A stretch of DNA of 64,000 bases, from assembly GCA_007844125.1 (NCBI GenBank), contig CM017556.1, positions 23,277,954 through 23,341,953 on the forward strand, written 5' to 3'. The position numbers were made by a program, and so were the translations under genes. The number at the start of each line of letters is the position of its first letter. Within the stretch, counting starts at the first letter, position 1. Source of the DNA: Sinonovacula constricta (taxonomy: Eukaryota > Mollusca > Bivalvia > Cardiida > Solecurtidae). Of the stretch, positions 35,279 through 47,602 are shown piece after piece. Below the pieces are notes generated by a model. That model was not told the DNA's origin. It did not search any database and was given only the letters and a program-made list of their open reading frames with translations.

Positions 35279-36989
35279 AAAACATTTGTTCATGTTAAGT
35301 TTTTTTTAAATTTTGAACAGATTGAATACAACCTCCACAAACAGTAGCCATTTGAAGCAGCTTTGTATGAAACATTTTTGACTTACCCTTATGTGTATTT
35401 ATGAAGGCATATTCAGTAGTAACATTATGAGGTTAAAATGTTAAAGTAGATAGCTAACTGGAAACCGAGTCCTTATTATGTGACTATCAAAGTTCACAGA
35501 TCTGTGAGTTACTTCACAGGATCGTTGAAACAATCATACTAGAAATATCAATTTTCAATTTATAAAAAATATAGAAGATGTGCGTGTGCAGTAAATAAGG
35601 TTTCTTGCATGCGTATTACACAATGGTTTCAATACTAATGAATTTGGTAGGTATATTTTTACGATTTCATAAATTGAATTTGATTTAAATGATTGCATGC
35701 GTTCAAACAACCGTCTTTAGTAAATGATTTTTGTGCATTTTGCTGTTGTTTGTTTTGCATTATGAGGCATGACAAAGTAAATTAAAACATCCTCAGTTGT
35801 TTAATTTAGAAGGGACGACAATTCCTTTAGCAATTTTTCTCTTATACAATCCATTCAATTTAACACTAAACCTTCTTTGTAAGAACCAATTTCATTATTA
35901 TACTTACCAATACTTCTGTCCGGCCACTTTTGGCTGTCAACTTGGGTGGACAGCGGAAACTTGTTAATAACTAGATATAATTGCATTATGGAATAGTAAC
36001 AACACTTTATCAATTACGTATAAAACTGCTTCATCGACAATGTTTATCGCTATTTTGTGTGTTGTAAGTATTTAGGTTCATAGCAATAACGAACGTCACT
36101 TACGTACCCTATGTGTATTGGATTTTGGTGAATAAAATGCACTTCCAACCAACCTAAAGAGTATTAAGTGTCCTTACAACATATTTCCAATTCTTATCAG
36201 TACTTCTTATTTAATCAGTTTACTACACAGTCCATTACAACGCTAGTAAACGGTGCCATGATAGTTAGATGCTACTTGACATTCTGTTTTACAAGCTAAT
36301 TCAACAATTAGCTTTATGCTGTTTTAAATACTTAGCACCATTATAATGTTAGGAAAACGCTCACCACCATACCTGATATATCTTATTCTAGTTTTATGCA
36401 TCCAATCTGGATATATGCCATAACCCATGTAATATTGTACATTTACAGTAAAATATATGTTAATCGCGCGTTGGGCATAAATTAAAAGACTCAATGACAG
36501 ACAATAAAGGTATTCTTTGTAAAAATCAAGCACGATATTTGTAATTGGAATGTTTTTAAATTATGTTAGTAGGATTACTACGTAAAATTTGAAATTGCAC
36601 CTCACAACAAAAGTGTACATTACTTAAGGTTTACACATTTGTTTATACCATGCATCATCAGTGGGCATCATCAGGATTCATGACACAAAGCCAACAACGA
36701 AATGTAGTATATTAAGGCGACCATTTTACACAATTGGCCAGAGATATAATGGCAAAATTATAAAGCAACAAAAGCTCCTTTGATGTAAGTTGAACAAGTT
36801 AAAACAAATGAAAAATAACTAAGATATTTATTAAATACCTCAATTTATGTATATAAATATGGTTCATAGGCTTCTACAGCAGACATAAACTAAGAAAGCT
36901 AAATTAACACTATTTAATGGCAGCTACTACGGAAACTGGCTGGGTCTTCTACATAGAGTAATATACATAGAGTAATGAACATACTTAAT
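35279..36989. other. No gene recognised
   Basis: AT-rich sequence. The minus-strand frame at 36324-36533 has no recognisable domain and is followed by only a weak donor. Confidence 0.4.
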
Positions 36990-37345
36990 ATAAAATGTGA
37001 CGGGGCATTCATATCAGTTATATTTACGTAGTCGTTCCGTTATAGCCCAGACACAAAATACGTGAGAGCTGCTGGCAACTGATTATATTCATATGTATTA
37101 TCTGCATTATCAAATTATCTATGATAATTACCATCGGTCATATGATTTAGTAAAACAGAAACAAGGAAAACATTGGAATACTAATTGTCACATTAACGAA
37201 TAATTTTGTAGCCGCAATTAACACTATCTTGTATGCAGTTCTGCCACCTTTTAAGGAAGATCATTGCATATTAAGGACCTTGTCATTCTTTTGCATTTAT
37301 GATTGCAAAAATATTTCTAAAAAGACTCTATAATTAAAATGATGT
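36990..37345 (+). repeat. Duplicated block U, copy 1
   Basis: Aligns with 40430-40790 over several blocks: 'tatcagttatatttac', a 'gagagctgctggcaac' block, and 'catatgatttagtaaaac'. The first part also matches 60955-61010 (cagacacaa... gttgttcgcaac). No exon is seen here. It is the most decayed of the three copies. Confidence 0.6.
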
Positions 37346-37626
37346 GTGCTTGTCAAAGAAAGTATCTCCCTTTGGCGAACATGTTTTCTTTTTTATTGTA
37401 TTCTTTTTTATGTTGTTAACAATTTGAACAGTTGTTTTCAAATTGGATCACCGTTAAGAAGTTAAATGTTGAAAATTTTAAATTTTCGAAAAAGTTACTA
37501 ATACATTATGACAAAATGTATTTATTTTATTTTTTTTAACTTTAATTGTCGGCTACACAAAATAAGATGTTTTATTCACTTACAATTATACAAGAAAAGT
37601 TTTCTAAATGTAAATATATATATAAT

Positions 37627-37822
<196 letters not shown>

Positions 37823-40429
37823 AGTTTACATGCTTATTTTAATTTTTTTGTCACAAATGTCAAATAATGGACTTGAATTAAATGTAATTTAGTTGCACCA
37901 GATTTTTCAATAATTAGGATGTAGGTTTCTAAGACACAAAACAATAACTATCGAACTAATGACGGGAATTATTACCACGTCTTTAACGTTCGACGTGAGA
38001 ACTTAACATTTGGCCAATTTCAGAACTGCCCAGTATGTTGTATAAGATTTTCATTTTGTTTGGGTTGAAAACCTTCCCATCGCCTTCTACTTTTCAGACC
38101 ACTTCTATTAGCCGTTGAACTTTTCATGCTCTAATCTTATATCCTCCCCCAAAAGTTTTTTTCCGTCTATCAAATTGTACAATTTCCCATAACCGAATGC
38201 AGTAAACAAGCAGATGCGGCCTGAAGTCAAAATGTAAATGACCAACCCTGCGAGTGGTATATTGCCATTGATGTCACAGGGTGAATGTGGATTATCTAGC
38301 TCCTCAATACCTCTGTCATATAAATATTAATTTGAATATTTTAACCAAGACTTTCACATAGAAGATATGATTTAAAAAAAATATTGATTTTTCGTTATGG
38401 TGACCTTTTAATATGTCGTGGTTGCTGTTGTTATTTATTGTAGCTAGGGAAACAAACAGTCACAATGATTAAACAGTGTGCATATAGCGATGTTTCCTTA
38501 CACAAGGATACTAAGTGCATGCAGACATCGCCTGGTTCTGTTTGAATTTTAAAACAATGTTTTGGTTGTCCCGCGCTTCAAAGTTAGGATAAGGGAAATT
38601 TAACAACTCAAGCATGCAACCTATGTTGTTACATTTATAATTTGTTTTCCGAATTCGTTATGTCACTACTTTTGGTACAGATACTGTGGTTTCCGGTGAA
38701 AAATGATCTGAGGCAAAGGCTGTTGATAAAGCTAATGTGTTGACTAGAGAAGCTATAAGTCAATGTAAAACCTTTCCAGCTTTACTTTAAAATATAATTC
38801 AAATGAACACCATTTTATTAATTGCTTTGTTTTTATTAACCGCGATATTTCTTGGTAATATAACCGGAAATCATCTTTAAATAAATACAATTATATGCAC
38901 CTTAAAGCCACAAGTCGGTAAGCAGAGTCGATAACTTGACATAATTTGCAACAGTAATTAATGTTCATACATTCATTATAAGATGCGAGAAGTACAACCT
39001 CTGATGGCATCAAAATAAAAATAACAAAGATTATAACAAACCTGCAGACATAGTGTGTTTTATTGAGTCCAAGAATAGTACGTCATAAAACTAAATAAAA
39101 CATATTTAATTGAGTTCAAATTAGTTATCGATCTAGACTATGTCTGATTTGAATAGTGATATTTTTTAAAGTTAATGAATTGCCTAGATTTCTTAATCGA
39201 ATAATCCCAAAGTGTTATAGATAGCAGGGATTTTTGACAAGGATAACGACATATTGTGCTTTGTATCTGTCTCAGTTGATAATAATAATTATAAATGCAT
39301 ACACTGTCACAGAAAGTGGGAAGTCTTTGACAAAGGTGAACCTGTCTCTGGTCTCCGGTTAGATTTGTCTCTTACATGAGTTTTTTTTTTAAAAAATGAC
39401 TTGTTCGGAACTCTTTCTCCAATAAATCCAAAGAACGAGATTATAAAACCTTAGAAGTTGAATCGTGATTTTATTAGGATGCATTTCCCTAAATGTTGCG
39501 AGACTTCACGTCGAGGTTAATCCTTCTATGAGATGTTTGCGGTTTTTGTGGTTTTTCATTTTGCTTTTTTTGTTGTTGATTTTGTATTTGTGTGAGTTCA
39601 AGCTGTTGCTGTTGTTTTTGTAACAAGGTTTCATTGCGTGTGTCTTTTCCAGTCAAAAAAATGCATCCACATTTAATGGTTTTCGAAGTTGTAAACGACA
39701 CCATTTTAAATGGTATGAGTGATTAACTTCACATATTAACAGCAATCCGCAATACAACCATTGTAAGACATCGTGTATTATTTTATTATAAATATTGTTA
39801 ACATTATGTTATCGTATCTTATTCTGCTTGTCATTCAGATAAAAACATATATCAACTATCTCAGATTATCCAGACGCAGTAAACATTACTCAAGGTCAAA
39901 TATTTAAAAGATGTAATCTAATATTTTAATTTAAGTCAAATAAAATTATTACAAAATTATAATATTGAAACTAGAATTCCTTCATTAATAAAACCATTTA
40001 AAACCAATAAAAGAAAACCACACGGCATTTTAAATGGACTGATTCGACATTTGTCTTGACTGAAATATACAAGTATTACGACAGAAAGTATCCTGAAATC
40101 TGTATTTATCTTGAAGACAAAACCAGCCTTCGCTATGTCCCTTTATTGTGTTTGATGTAATAGTATGCTTATTCGAATACACGTTTGTGATAAGTCAGAA
40201 TGCTCAGCATTGGAATTTCGGTTTAGATTTTTTTTACTTAGTTCAATATATTTTGGGGTTAAATTAAATTTTGCAGTAAACATATCTTGACAAGAATAAC
40301 GATATTACTTTTTCGTCTATTTTTCTTTGTTGTCCGTTTCTCTAACTTTTTTTGGCAAAGTCTATTCAATAAAAGTAAAACCACTACAGAACCTTGATGG
40401 ATCTTCGTCATAGAGGTTTACATATAATC
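37823..40429. other. No gene recognised
   Basis: The glutamine/lysine-rich minus-strand frame at 39489-39704 starts at an ATG but has low-complexity composition and no splice support. An ATG at 38418 opens a short signal-like peptide (MSWLLLLFIVA) without a good donor. Neither is called. Confidence 0.4.
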
Positions 40430-40790
40430 ATATAAATGAAACGTGACGGTAAATTTATATCAGTTATATTTATACAGTCTCTCTGTTATAGACAGTCTAG
40501 ACCACCACCCTGGAGAGCTGCTCGCAAACGACTGTAGTTCCTGGTATTATATCTACAATCAAGGTATCTAGGATATTTCAATTCGACCATATGATTTAGT
40601 AAAAACCAAGATGCGAAACTTCGGAATTAGCTTTTTAGATAATAATAAATAATGTGATAATAAATAAGACAATCCTTACATTATTTCCTCCTTAAGAGCG
40701 ATGCTTTAATGTTTTAGGAACAAGTCATCTTTTCGTATTTATGATCTCAATAATGGTATTTGTGCAGTGTGCTCTTTGTAAACAATCTTG
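40430..40790 (+). repeat. Duplicated block U, copy 2
   Basis: Directly precedes the first exon of the 40.8-46.8 kb gene. Shares 'tatcagttatatttat', 'gagagctgctcgcaaacg', 'catatgatttagtaaaa' and 'catcttttcgtatttatgat' with copy 1. It may include upstream or promoter sequence of a duplicated gene. Confidence 0.6.
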
Positions 40791-40829
40791 AAGTCCAAGT
40801 AATTTATGCATCAAATATTTTTCTTTCAG

Positions 40830-40957
40830 GATTTGTACTGATATGTTCCTGTGCCATTGAAGGAGATATCCAACAGTTTGGACAAAAATTATTTGCTTTA
40901 TACATCTTGGTCAACCATTTTTATCTGAACAGATCTCATGAAAAGCTGTTTATTGTT
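40830..40957 (+). CDS. Candidate exon of a duplicated-locus gene
   Basis: Lies between the strong acceptor caaatatttttctttcag and the donor TTGTT|GTAAGT. It enters in phase 1, is open for 42 codons and leaves in phase 0. It starts FVLICSCAIEGDIQQFGQ, where the first residues could be the end of a signal peptide, followed by a helical-looking stretch and a sequon (NRS). The first exon was not found. The phase fits the next exon at 42311. No family is recognised. Confidence 0.4.
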
Positions 40958-42310
40958 GTAAGTACTCTTACACTAGCAAATCATAACGCCGTCATTACAA
41001 ACATCTATTTCCTATCTGAGCTACGCCGCACGCTTTGCTCTCTATGAGTTTTATATTGATGATTATATAAAAAAGATTTTGTGTTGCTTATCAAATTTTC
41101 AAACCATGTCCAAAGTCTTTGTCCATAAGTTGGAAACATTCATGTAGTGTGCAAAATCTATAACTGTAATAAGAGGCGACATGATGTCATTATTTATTTG
41201 AAGAAAAGACCTCTACTAACCACATTAAATAATTGCATTCTGTTGTTAAAATATTACGAAGCTTTGCAACTATCTTACAACCGTGCATGCCAGGTTTGTG
41301 GATTAATGCAAAAATTGCAACAATGGTGGTTGTTTATTTATAATTGCTGCCAGGACTAGTCATACAAGCGGCGTTCATAAGTTATTAATATGCGTTAAGC
41401 ATAATGCGTTCGTTCACATTTCGTGTATTCTCATTAGACAATGGTATATCTGTATTTATTCCTGAAAAAAAATTCCAGAAGCTCTAGAATGTCGCTTATT
41501 TTTGTTCTTAATAGATGAAAATGCCAAACAGTAAGGAAATCATTGTGTGATGTTCATCTATACTGAGATGAAAATTTGAACACTGTTCTTAGGATTTTAT
41601 GATTTCGATTATTCAACGTATGTAGTTTTATATTTGTTTTTAAACTTCCATAGCAAGCGATTTGAAGGACCGACATAATGTGTTAAGTGTTATTCTGTTT
41701 TATTGAAGTTATTTTGAATTTTGATTTATTGCATCGGCTTCTGATTTCTGTATTACAACTGATATATAATGGAAGCGCTATGTTGATAAAATCTCCAGTA
41801 AAACCTATAACCATTATTCAATAAAATGCTATCGCAGTTGTGAAGACTTCACATATTTTGTGTGTCCTAACGTCATAACCATATCGCCCATAATAATACC
41901 ATCACTCGATAGTTCCCTAGTAACGTTACCGCATCAATGACTTCAGGGAGATAATAATTTATTTTTCAGTGACCGGGCAATTAATGATTGTTTGCTTTGA
42001 TAAAATGGTAGATGTATATTATGTAGTGATTTTCGTTTATTGTTTTATTGCAGATAACATCAAGTCCCCAATGTAAACATTAAATTATAGTTTTTACTTT
42101 TCGTTTGTTTATACTAGACTGGCCATCATAACTTTCCTTTTAGAAACATGCAATTTCCTTTATGTCGTATCCTTTTGTTTGAACAGAATTATCTCAGAGG
42201 AGGCATTTGTTTATATGTATTTAATTTTAATAATCGGTCAACAAGTAGCACGCAAAGCTGAGACAATTTATAGACGATTTCTCTTTAAAAAGAGATGAAA
42301 TTCCGGAAAG

Positions 42311-42548
42311 GAACATTACAAGGCGTCAATATCGTCAAACCGTTCTGCCTCAAGGGCTTATGAGAGAATTTTAACAAAAGACGAAATATGTTTCCTGTCT
42401 GACGCGTCTCTTAAGTCAGTGGCTTTCCAGTTTCGACATGTTCAAGTTGATTTTGCAATGCTCCTAAAGGGGAGCTCTAAACCATCGAAATTGAATGGGT
42501 TCGTATCTTTTGTGCAAAACAACGACACCGGGAGTTTGAAAGACGCAG
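42311..42548 (+). CDS. Candidate exon with a long open frame, same gene
   Basis: Open for 79 codons and ending AAAGACGCAG at a GTAAAA donor in phase 1, with markedly higher G+C than its flanks. It contains SNRSASRAYERILTKDEICF, LSDASLKSVAFQFRHVQVDF and NNDTGSLKDA, a soluble, mixed-charge sequence. The acceptor is uncertain (after ggaaag at 42310 or acaag at 42322; both phase 0, both with a distant pyrimidine tract). Length and composition make this one of the more credible exons. The function is unknown. Confidence 0.5.
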
Positions 42549-43574
42549 GTAAAAAGCGTTCACTTAATCATAAGATTGAAACTAAAAATTAATGATGTGT
42601 TTTATAATGCCGTATGTCATATGTCAAAAGTACATTTAAACAACGGAAATTTTAGAATGCAAGGCAAGCAAAAAAAACTAGTACTTTCAACGGATAATAG
42701 GTTATTACGTCCTTAAAAATATAAAAATAAACCGAGGCTTGATCTGCGAATGAAAGGTAAAATAATAAAGGTACATGTAAATCTAACTTCAGTCAACAAT
42801 AAAATAATTCAAAATTTATATTATTTATAATATACTTTACATTTAATAGTGTGTGGTAATAGTCATGTTAAATACTACAATACTATTAAAAATAAATTGA
42901 CATTAAGCCCATTTAAATGATTTAGGTCAATATAAATGTTATAACGTTATGTATGAACTTGTTTTCTCTTGGCTAAACATAAAATAGTCTGTTACAATAG
43001 TATGCAAATTGTTTATGTTTATGAAACATTGCACGCAGTTATCATATGAAAAAGAATCTGGTTTACTGTTAATTTGAATCTTAATCGTCAAAGGGATTTC
43101 AATCCAATTCTATTTAAAATTAAATATGCCTATTGTGATACATTTTGATGAATGATAACTTAGTATCTTAATTTCCTTATTACATTTTGTGTCACGACAA
43201 GGGATAATACAAGACAAGGTTATTTATTTTAGAAATATAAAAGCCAATGCATTTGCTTTGTGATACTATATATTCATCGTATACGGTTATGGAATGACAA
43301 CCTTAATTATTAAACCATTTGTCGAACCAAGCGTTCGTTCGTTTGTTCTAGCTAAAACACAACAATGTTCATATTTGCTTCTCGTAATCAAGAAATCCCA
43401 AGAAGACATGACAAGTGCAATATCAATCATACACATGCATAGAACGAAAGCGGTTGTAGATAAACTATTTTTAATAGTTTCAAAATTAGCTTGTTTAGAC
43501 CGAATGTCCGATATGAATTTATTGTCTGTAAATTGCAATCATATGAATTAGAATATATGACAAAGTCATATAAG

Positions 43575-43900
43575 CACTGCAACATTTAACAAGATTTGAA
43601 TAGGCACAAGACAAAGATATTCACATGGAAGCCAAATATAAAAAAGAACTTATCTGTGATGAGTAATTTAAGAAAAAAAGAAAAGCCGACAGTAACCGCT
43701 TGGAACGGTCGGTCGGCAATATCAACCGACTGGGGTACTTAAACAAGTTTTACAGAGCTCTAACCTCGCACTTCCTGATGGGTTTCTCATATGCACGCAA
43801 TGAAAAGAAAACAGATCTATTTGAATATAAAACGTCCAAGCGCTGACGTTTTCTTTGATGACATATGATGAAAGTAGTGACGTCATTGAAAAAAACGTCC
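43575..43900 (+). repeat. Interspersed repeat family 'B' copy
   Basis: Contains 'gaataggcacaagacaaag', 'cgcttggaacggtcggtcgg', 'ccgactgggg', 'gagctctaacctcgcacttc', 'gaaaagaaaacagatctatt' and 'tagtgacgtcattgaaaa'. It lies in the intron between the exons at 42311 and 46676. The minus-strand frame at 43722-44015 overlaps it and is not a gene. Confidence 0.8.
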
Positions 43901-44149
43901 ACTGAGTATATATATGCCATTTTAAGTATAAAACGGAAAGATTGTCATTGCTTTCCGGCCAATCTTGATAAAAATTTCGATGCAAGGTCATGTCAGCAGG
44001 ATTTTCATAAGACAAATTAAAAAAATGAAAGAAACCGTAAATGGATGTGTTAAGTCAAGTTACACATGTATTTTAAAATAAAATGGTCGAGGTTTAAAAT
44101 AAATTAAAGTCAGAGTAATTCTTAATTGTTTGCATTTTATTTTCTTTAT

Positions 44150-44610
44150 ACTATATTAATTTTATTTGCTTCATGTAAAGAAGATGATATTTTAACATTG
44201 TGCATTTTGAAAACTGCTACAATCGTCGACAAACTGACTGCCATGATTTTAATTGAAGTCAGGTAAATATTTGAATCGGAACTACAAAAACAGGAAGAGA
44301 CACAAGATAGCAAATGACTTAGCGTCGAACAAATACCTGAAGACGTTATAATTGTTTTTTTATTCAAATACATCGATTTTCTTGTCATTGCTTGCATTTG
44401 AGAAGCCCGTCATAAAGTGGGGGTTTAGAACTCTGTAAAAACGGTCCATTGACTGTTCCAATGCGGTAACTGTTTGGGTATGCGAGTCATCACAGATTTG
44501 TTCTTATTTTTACAACCGACTTAAACTAAGACCTTTGTCAGATGCCTTTTCAAATGTTGGTATATATTACACTGCTCAGAGGACTTTTTCGTATTTTTTA
44601 TTATGCATTA
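44150..44610 (-). repeat. Interspersed repeat family 'B', inverted copy
   Basis: In reverse complement it runs 'gtaatatataccaaca', 'aagaacaaatctgtgatgac', 'cagttaccgcattggaac', then 'tgcaagcaatgacaagaaaa' and 'cgatgtatttgaat'. It forms an inverted pair with the copy 250 bp upstream. The minus-strand frame at 44146-44397 lies inside it. Confidence 0.7.
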
Positions 44611-45211
44611 TGTGATCAATAACATTATTGTTGTTATGGTTCTTTTTTGTTTGCTTGTTTTTTTTTTATATAAATAATTGATCTAAATTACATACATATC
44701 AATCTAAATGTGCATAGACCTTGAATATATTCGTTTTAAATAAGGTGGCCGCCATTCCCTAATAATCTTAACTCTGTTGTACGGCTAAATAAAGTGGCAA
44801 AAGAACTCTTTCATTTCTATTTCATTTGGACATGACATGAGTAATGTCACTTTGCTACATGTGTCTACATATTATTAAGTGTAATATTTCTTCGAATTCA
44901 TGAATAGTTTGCACACACATACAAGCAGAACCATGCAGTCCACTAGAAAATGTTGGTTGAAATCAAATATATCACAATTAACGTTCTGTGTCGCATCTGG
45001 AAATAAAACATTTTTGAATAAGCAAAAAGCAACACTTGACATTGACCAGCATCGACGAAGCACTTCTTAATGCTGATTACCGACCAGGGCGGTCAGAACT
45101 GTCATAGTAATAGGGAAATATTCATGTTTACGAACAATTATGGTTTTATACTAGTCTGTTGCGGTTGTTGGGCAGACAATTGATATAAATAGCCGTCTCT
45201 TCTAGACGACT

Positions 45212-45294
<83 letters not shown>
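45212..45294. repeat. Microsatellite (GATA)n
   Basis: About 20 uninterrupted GATA units in the same orientation as the GATA tract at 37709. Confidence 0.97.
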
Positions 45295-46675
45295 TTCTTT
45301 TTCTATGCAAAGTGTATTACACCTATAATGTCTTTATCAGGTAGACTTGTGAGAATGCCGTCTACGTATTTTCCTTTCCTGTGTTTTTGCGCTCTGTCCT
45401 GTGAAATCATACTAACAGAGATATCTCATAAATGCGACGTGGTGTTTGTAGTTATCCGGCTTGGTTGGGACAGGCTGCTAACTAGAAGAAATACGTTTTG
45501 TCGTTGTCGTTTCCTGTAGGCCGATGTTTGAGAAGATAATATAATGCGCACCGGTTAAATATTTTCTCCACGAATCTCATTTGTGTGTGTGATTGTATGA
45601 CTAATCCGCATTTTAAGGGTGAGACTTTGTCATATATTCTTATTGACAATGGCTATTTAACCCATTTTCAATTTGAAGATCTCTTAACACTCTTTATGAA
45701 ATAAATTTAAAAAAACAAACAGTGTCCATTATCCAAATAGTATGTTCGCATTCGCTTACAAAATTATCATTTGCACCGGGTCTTTGGTGTTCGTATAAAA
45801 ACATAAAGATAGTGCATCGGCTGTATCCACTTTGCAAACAGCTGTTTTTTATACGGGTGTCCGATGGTGCTGGTGTTTTGTGTCGAACTTTCGACCATTG
45901 AACCAAAACAGATATCCACGCACACACGTTTTACTTATTTAGCGTCAATTGACACCCAGACTGTCCTTGCAACGAATTATGTTACCTGCAATTCCATGAC
46001 AATTCAAGGGGATGCTTATTCATAATAGATATGCACGTTTAGTCTGTTCATGTTATCGTATCTGAGGGTTGCAATAAGTATGTCGAACAACTCAAAGTAT
46101 CAATTAATTCGAACATGTGTTTCTTCCATCTGACAAGTCAGATATACAGTTATCCGTTTTGGAAGTGCACAAGCATTACATTTTGCGTTTTTATTGCGCA
46201 TAGGATAAACTGTAAAATGGTAAAATCCCATGAATGTTAATGTAGGTATATGATAACTTTAATATTTACATTAAGATACTTTAATCATGTATTAGCCAAA
46301 CTCTTCCAACTATCTGTGTGCAAGCATGTCTCGAAAGTGTAATAACGACAGATAACAATGTTACCGCATCGATGATTCAAGGAAAATAATACTAAATTTA
46401 TTGGAAATATTGACTGGTATGCAATCCTGACCTGATGAGAATAGCACTGTTTGCATTGTTAATTTAGATCAAGCGGTTTCATGAAAATCAATAGATGCTC
46501 TGGTTTGATTTGTTTATACTGACGCCTTTAAACCTTTAATCAACGTGTTGTTATTACTTTTCTGACGATCAATTATCTTCTAAAAATACATTACATAAAA
46601 TAGTTTTTGTGTTTGTTTAAAATAAAAGTCTAAATGTAAATGACTCTAGTACGTTTTTATTTCATTTATTTTCAG

Positions 46676-46764
46676 ACTGGTTGGTACATAATTTTGCAAA
46701 ATCATGCAGGATAATGCCAGATCCACCACCAACTGGAGCAGATATGAACATGCACTCTTATTAG
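46676..46764 (+). CDS. Terminal exon of the candidate gene at 40.8-46.8 kb
   Basis: Follows the very strong acceptor tttttatttcatttattttcag and enters in phase 1, matching the donor at 42548; the joined codon gives DWLVHNFAKSCRIM. It continues with a proline-rich PDPPPTGADMNMHSY and TAG at 46762. AATAAA at 46914-46919, 150 bases past the stop, fits a normal 3' end. A diverged, disabled copy sits at 62333-62420. The product, perhaps 160-170 aa with the missing start, is not recognised. Confidence 0.5.
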
Positions 46765-46913
46765 TGTAAACGGACTAACCGACCGCTTGTGCTTCCGGAT
46801 GATACTTTGTCATGTATGTTCAAAATATAATGTTCATCTTCGATGTTGATGTATGTGTATTACTATGAGTTTACATTACATTGTCTGTAAACATTGTGTC
46901 ATTAATGTCACTT

Positions 46914-46919
46914 AATAAA
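46914..46919 (+). promoter_or_regulatory. Probable poly(A) signal
   Basis: AATAAA 150 bases past the stop of the terminal exon at 46676-46764. Confidence 0.5.
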
Positions 46920-47485
46920 GAATTTTGTTAATTATAAGTAACTTGCGTGCGTGAATTGCGAACTAATCTGCTCTATGACACATCCTTTTGAAAGGACGAC
47001 AACTTCTATGCCTACACTATTTGATAATAAGGTTTGCTCCGAAGCGTATGAGACAGATTTGTGATATAAATAGTGTTTTAATAAGTGTTGCGTTGTCTCA
47101 GTACTCTGTAGTTAGCTTAGCAGCTTTGTTGGAAACGTATTCGAGCAAGTCCTAATATTTTAAATTTTATTATTTCTACGTGTTGCGATGTATCTGAGTC
47201 ATTTGCAAAAAGAATTATATACTCACACCGAGGTCAGTGCAATATATTTGTTGGACAATAATTGGAACAAGTATAGTTGATTAATTTTTTAAAGGTTGTA
47301 TACCTCGACTAGGTTGATTGATTGCTGGTCCGTCGTGCTTGGACGTAGCAAACGGTAATGACACCATATATTTAAGTACTGCCATTGTCTTAAGAAAAGA
47401 TATTGAGCGTTATAACGCACAGGCTTAAGCATTATTTTTCTAGAAGTCAAATTTGACTATAACCACAATAGTGAATGTATTTCAG

Positions 47486-47602
47486 ATTATAGCAAAGAAA
47501 CCTAATCGACAACCATTTGACGTTATACTTAGGTTCACCCCACAGGTTAGCAGTGGAAGAAGAGAAAAACAAATGTCCTCAATGAATGCGCCAAAACTTT
47601 AA
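47486..47602 (+). CDS. Candidate terminal exon of an unidentified gene
   Basis: Follows the acceptor gtgaatgtatttcag. In phase 0 it is open for 38 codons: it starts IIAKKPNRQPFDVILRFTPQ, has a basic and polar end (SSGRREKQMSS) and stops at TAA. A GTTAGC after the first 20 codons could instead be a donor. No partner exon or domain is recognised. Confidence 0.3.
   Translation: MIAKKPNRQPFDVILRFTPQVSSGRREKQMSSMNAPKL

Larger units (their letters stand above)
45310..47400 (+). repeat. Duplicated block T, copy 2 (paralogous to 61.4-62.7 kb)
   Basis: Ordered matches to 61440-62720 include 'gaatgccgtctacgtatt' with 'gaatgctgtctacgtatt', 'cgcatcgatgattca' with 'cacatcgatgattct', 'actttgtcatgtatg' with 'cctttgtcatgtata', and 'cgtagcaaacggtaat' with 'cgtagcaaacagtaat'. 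The block includes the terminal exon of the candidate gene. Confidence 0.7.

Noticed and set aside
39489..39704. Glutamine-rich minus-strand open frame
   Set aside because: It is low complexity with no splice or homology support.
43722..44015. 97-codon minus-strand open frame
   Set aside because: It overlaps repeat family 'B' and its frame is not maintained in other copies.
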